Source: Caldilineaceae bacterium (GTDB taxonomy: Bacteria; Chloroflexota; Anaerolineae; Caldilineales; Caldilineaceae). Taken from it: a DNA stretch of 8,755 nucleotides. Position 1 is the first letter of the stretch, and the number at the start of each line of letters is the position of its first letter. Shown piece by piece: positions 6,215 to 8,755 of the stretch. The notes beneath the pieces were generated by a model that had not been told where the DNA came from, did not search any database, and saw nothing but the letters and a program-made list of their open reading frames with translations. The translations under genes were made by a program, and so were the position numbers. The stretch covers positions 1 through 8,755 of the forward strand of contig JAPPKT010000399.1 of NCBI GenBank assembly GCA_028819675.1. The letters are read 5' to 3'.

Positions 6215-6690
6215 GCGTAGACCGCTTTGAGCCCGTCCGGGCTGATCTTGGTCGAACCAAACAGGTGATCGGGCCCCAGTTCGCCCCCGGTGCGAAGCAA
6301 ATCCTCGAATTCATCTTCGCTCAGCGTGAGACCCACGAGCGTTGATGCCTGGTCGGTGCCTGCAGCCCCTTCACCGTGACATTCGGCGCAGCGATTGCCG
6401 TAGACAAATTCACCCATGGCGATGTCCGGCTCCTCCGCGGCCTCCTCCTCATCCGCCTGTTTATCCGCTTCGCTCGCCTCTTCCAGATCGGTGACCGGGG
6501 TCGGCTGGTCAAAACGGGCCGCCGGCATCGTCGGCACCGCCTCGCTGTCCGCCTGCGCTTCACCGCCGGGATCAGTCAGCTCATCACCCGGCCCGCAACC
6601 TGCCGCCAAAGTAAGGAGCATCAGAAGGACGGCTACGGCGGACGCCAATCGGCTGGTGAATCTTGTCTTGTTCATTTTCCTCTGTACCAT
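6193..6690 (-). CDS. Lipoprotein monohaem cytochrome c with acidic linker
   Basis: This is a predicted membrane-anchored, extracytoplasmic electron carrier of 165 aa. A signal peptide (positive N-terminus, hydrophobic residues 15-30) ends in lipobox LAAGC with Cys32 as the lipid anchor. A flexible acidic region follows, very Glu/Asp/Ala-rich at about 68-89. The small cytochrome c domain occupies about 90-165 with haem site CAECH (Cys101, Cys104, His105). The end [17 protein letters not shown] is the usual C-terminal helix of class I cytochromes. No Met occurs after the haem motif; His142 in [10 protein letters not shown] sits where MP.FG normally supplies the axial Met. ATG 6690 is preceded by GGGAGG with 7-nt spacing; ATG at 6675 is an alternative with too-short spacing. 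It lies 93 nt downstream of the oppC-like gene, possibly cotranscribed. The physiological partner is unknown. Confidence 0.88.
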   Translation of the reverse strand: MVQRKMNKTRFTSRLASAVAVLLMLLTLAAGCGPGDELTDPGGEAQADSEAVPTMPAARFDQPTPVTDLEEASEADKQADEEEAAEEPDIAMGEFVYGNRCAECHGEGAAGTDQASTLVGLTLSEDEFEDLLRTGGELGPDHLFGSTKISPDGLKAVYAYLISLE

Positions 6691-6783
6691 TTTGCCGCCT
6701 CCCTCTCCTTCTTCCCTGCCTGGACATCGTAAACCAAAACTGGCGGCGATGAGGGGCGAACTCAGAATCGCCTCAAGGGTGCC

Positions 6784-7686
6784 TCATTCGATCATCTTCG
6801 GGTCAAGCGCGTCCCGTAGGCCGTCGCCGACAAACGAGAACCCGAGCATGGCCAGTGCAACGGCAATGGTTGGGAAGAGGGCCAGATGCCAGTAGACGCG
6901 TACATAGGCATTGCTGACGCCGACCATCTTGCCCCAGCTGGGGATTGGATCGTTGATGCCGATACCGAGAAAGCTCAGTCCGGCCTCCCCGAATATCGCC
7001 GCCGGGATACCGAAACTGATCGAGACCAGTATCGGTGTCAATGCATTGGGAAGCAGATGGCGCAGAATGATCCGATTCTGACTCACCCCCGTGCAGCGCG
7101 CCGCCTCGACATATTCCTTCTCCCGCAGAGAAAGAATCTGCCCCCGCGTCAGCCGGGCGATTCCAATCCAACTGGTGATGCTGAGAGCGAAAATTACCTT
7201 CGTGATTCCCCCGCCCCAGACCGATATGATCAGAATCGAAAACATCAGACCGGGAAACGCGGTCATCGTGTCGATGAAACGCGAAATGAAAAAATCGGTG
7301 CGGCCGCCCACATAGCCTGCCAGGCTGCCGAGCGGTACCCCAATCAGGAATGCAACCGTCTGCACGGCGATGCCGACTGTCATCGAAGTGCGTGCGCCGT
7401 AGATGAGACGGCTCAGGTAGTCGCGGCCTACTTCATCGGTACCGAGAGGGTGCCCCGGCAACTCAAAGGGAAAGCGCAATACACGGTCAAAATATACCTT
7501 GTCGTACGGAAACGGCGCAATCAGGTCGGCGAATGCCGCCAAAGAGAGGAAAAGTATGACGATTGCAAGACCGATTACTGCCAGCCGGTTGCGCATGAAC
7601 CTGCGGGCTGCGTCTTGCCAGAGCGTTCGGTGACGTTCCCCATCCGCCGGCGCCAGGTCTAAACCGGTTGCAACCCTGGCCGTCAC
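6784..7686 (-). CDS. ABC transporter permease, OppC/DppC-type (peptide/nickel family)
   Basis: This is the second integral-membrane subunit of an oligopeptide/dipeptide/nickel-class importer, 300 aa. An N-terminal cytoplasmic stretch (1-33, including RRFMRNRLAVIGL) leads into the first membrane helix (about 34-54). The extracytoplasmic loop has the family motif HPLGTDEVGRDYLSRLIYGA (79-98), preceded by FELPG. The EAA loop that docks the ATPase is at about 191-215 (EYVEAARCTGVSQNRIILRH), followed by GEAGLSFLGIGINDPIPSWG, also typical. Its GTG start overlaps the stop of the oppB-like gene by one base (TAGTG), with GGAGGGAGG just upstream, so the two are translationally coupled. Substrate cannot be told from permeases alone. 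A binding protein and ATPases are not in the window. Confidence 0.95.
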   Translation of the reverse strand: MTARVATGLDLAPADGERHRTLWQDAARRFMRNRLAVIGLAIVILFLSLAAFADLIAPFPYDKVYFDRVLRFPFELPGHPLGTDEVGRDYLSRLIYGARTSMTVGIAVQTVAFLIGVPLGSLAGYVGGRTDFFISRFIDTMTAFPGLMFSILIISVWGGGITKVIFALSITSWIGIARLTRGQILSLREKEYVEAARCTGVSQNRIILRHLLPNALTPILVSISFGIPAAIFGEAGLSFLGIGINDPIPSWGKMVGVSNAYVRVYWHLALFPTIAVALAMLGFSFVGDGLRDALDPKMIE

Positions 7687-8657
7687 TATACGCCTCCCTC
7701 CGCGCCCAGCCGCACGCGCGGATCGATCCAGGTATAGACGATATCAGTGAACAGATAGGTAAGACTCCACAAAAAGGCGATCAGCAGGAAGAGGGCCATG
7801 ATCATCGGATAATCGCGGTTGAATATGCTGGTAACGAAGAACTTGCCCAGGCCGTTGATGCGAAACACCGCCTCGATAAATATGCTGCCTGTCAGCAGAT
7901 TGGGAATGATGACGCCCAGGGCGGTCACCATCGGAATCAGCGCGTTGCGCAGGATATGGCGTAGCATGATCGCCCTGTTGCCCAGTCCCTTTGCCCTGGC
8001 TGTACGCGTAAAGTCCTGGCGCATCACATCCACCATACTGGAGCGCGTATAGCGGGCGATGATCGCCAGCGGGCCGAGTGCATAGGCGACGACCGGCATG
8101 ATCCAGTCGGTGCAGACGAAAGCGCTCCCTAGCAGACAGGAGTCGGAAGCGTTCCATCCGCCCATCGGCAGCCACTTGAGACGCACGGCAAAAAAGAGAA
8201 TCAGCCACATCGCCACCACAAAGCTCGGCACCGTGATCCCCAACATGGCGACAAAAGTGGTGATGTTGTCGATCCAGGAGTTCTGGTGATACGCGGCGTA
8301 GATTCCCAAGGTTATCCCCGCGCCGAACGCGAGCAAAACAGTCATCACGCCTACTTGCGCCGTCACCTTCCAGCTCTTCGCTATCAGAGCGGTCACGGTT
8401 GTCGTCGGCTGCTGGTAGGGGATGCCAAAATCAAAATGCAGGACTGCATTCTTCATGTAGTTCAGGTACTGAATGTGAATCGGTTTGTCGAGGCCGTACT
8501 TGCGGAGAATGTTCTCTTTGGCAGCCGGCGGCAAGGGAGCTTTGGTTTCGTCAAAGGGGCCGCCCGGCACCTGGTGCATGAGGAAGAAGGTGACAACGGA
8601 AACCACAAATAGGACAAGAATCAGTGAGAGGATCCGTCCTATGATGTAACGTGCCAT
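7686..8657 (-). CDS. ABC transporter permease, OppB/DppB-type (peptide/nickel family)
   Basis: This first permease subunit of the importer forms a heterodimer with the OppC-like partner. The 323-aa protein begins MARYIIGRILSLILVLFVVS with the N-terminal membrane helix at about 9-27. Next comes the family PGGPFD motif (31-36) and a soluble loop with LRKYGLDKPIHIQYLNYM. The core helices follow, and the EAA loop is at about 215-246 (DFTRTARAKGLGNRAIMLRH). It ends with IVYTWIDPRVRLG, standard for OppB. An extracytoplasmic loop between helices (about 167-185) holds Cys174 and Cys182, perhaps a local disulfide. ATG 8657 matches the usual family start, but no clear ribosome site is seen before it. 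The upstream region, where a binding protein gene or promoter would lie, runs into damaged sequence at the contig end. Confidence 0.95.
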   Translation of the reverse strand: MARYIIGRILSLILVLFVVSVVTFFLMHQVPGGPFDETKAPLPPAAKENILRKYGLDKPIHIQYLNYMKNAVLHFDFGIPYQQPTTTVTALIAKSWKVTAQVGVMTVLLAFGAGITLGIYAAYHQNSWIDNITTFVAMLGITVPSFVVAMWLILFFAVRLKWLPMGGWNASDSCLLGSAFVCTDWIMPVVAYALGPLAIIARYTRSSMVDVMRQDFTRTARAKGLGNRAIMLRHILRNALIPMVTALGVIIPNLLTGSIFIEAVFRINGLGKFFVTSIFNRDYPMIMALFLLIAFLWSLTYLFTDIVYTWIDPRVRLGAEGGV

Positions 8658-8680
8658 GGCGTTGTCTGTGTTCGGGATAC

Positions 8681-8755
8681 GGTGGCGGGGGGGGGCCCCC
8701 CCAGGGCCCCCCCCAGCCCAAAAACAACAAAAAATTTTAAAAAAAGACGGAGACG
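8681..8755. other. Low-complexity contig end, probable sequence artefact
   Basis: The sequence changes abruptly from ordinary GC-rich DNA to nine G (8687-8695), seven C (8696-8702), GGG, eight C (8707-8714), then an A-rich tail with runs of A and TTTT. The composition is unlike anything else in the window. Such patterns are typical of low-quality read ends joined into a contig, so no biological feature is called here. Confidence 0.65.

Noticed and set aside
6691..6783. Possible terminator between the oppC-like and cytochrome genes
   Set aside because: Only a weak five-pair stem (GGCGA with TCGCC, minus strand) with a bulged extension and no T-tract is present.
6886..7662. Plus-strand open frame of 258 codons opposite the oppC-like gene
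   Set aside because: The opposite strand encodes a complete OppC-type permease. This frame is rich in Arg, Asp and Gln without motifs, typical of the antisense of a membrane protein gene.
8687..8714. G-run/C-run block as a hairpin or G-quadruplex regulatory element
   Set aside because: It sits in the final bases next to an A-rich tail of unlike composition, so artefact is the simpler explanation.

Overview
This window looks like one complete GC-rich bacterial contig, with damaged-looking sequence at its right end and possibly its left. The gene content suggests an environmental member of the Chloroflexota, but this is inferred from gene style and is not proven. The support is a lipoprotein-anchored binding protein, a lipid-anchored cytochrome c, and a cobalamin cluster whose transporter resembles, from memory, a subfamily I associate with Bacteroidota and Chloroflexota. 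No rRNA, tRNA, CRISPR array or mobile element is visible.

Left part, plus strand (about 1-5752): a compact corrinoid uptake and salvage operon. A possible partial cobalamin riboswitch leads into a lipoprotein substrate-binding protein of the BtuF/FecB class. It is followed by cobS (nucleotide-loop assembly), cobU (cobinamide kinase/guanylyltransferase), a BtuC/FecD-type permease, an ATPase with an extra C-terminal region of about 100 residues, and a PduO-type ATP:cob(I)alamin adenosyltransferase. From cobU onward the genes overlap or nearly touch, so translational coupling is likely. The transporter would import cobalamin or cobinamide, the adenosyltransferase would add the upper ligand, and CobU and CobS would activate adenosylcobinamide and attach the lower ligand. 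CobT and CobC, also needed for the nucleotide loop, are not in the window. A perfect 12-bp hairpin lies 3 bases past the adenosyltransferase stop.

Middle (5849-6690): a thioredoxin-like [2Fe-2S] ferredoxin gene follows on the plus strand. It is a candidate electron donor for the cob(II)alamin to cob(I)alamin step, though this is inference. Its 3' end overlaps by 22 bases the convergent gene for a small lipoprotein cytochrome c. That cytochrome has a CAECH haem site, no Met after it, and a His where the axial Met would be expected.

Right part, minus strand (6784-8657): oppC- and oppB-type permease genes of a peptide/nickel-family ABC importer share one base, in the order oppB then oppC in transcription. 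Their binding protein and ATPases are not in the window. The last 70 or so bases are G/C homopolymers followed by A-rich sequence, and look like assembly or read-end artefact.
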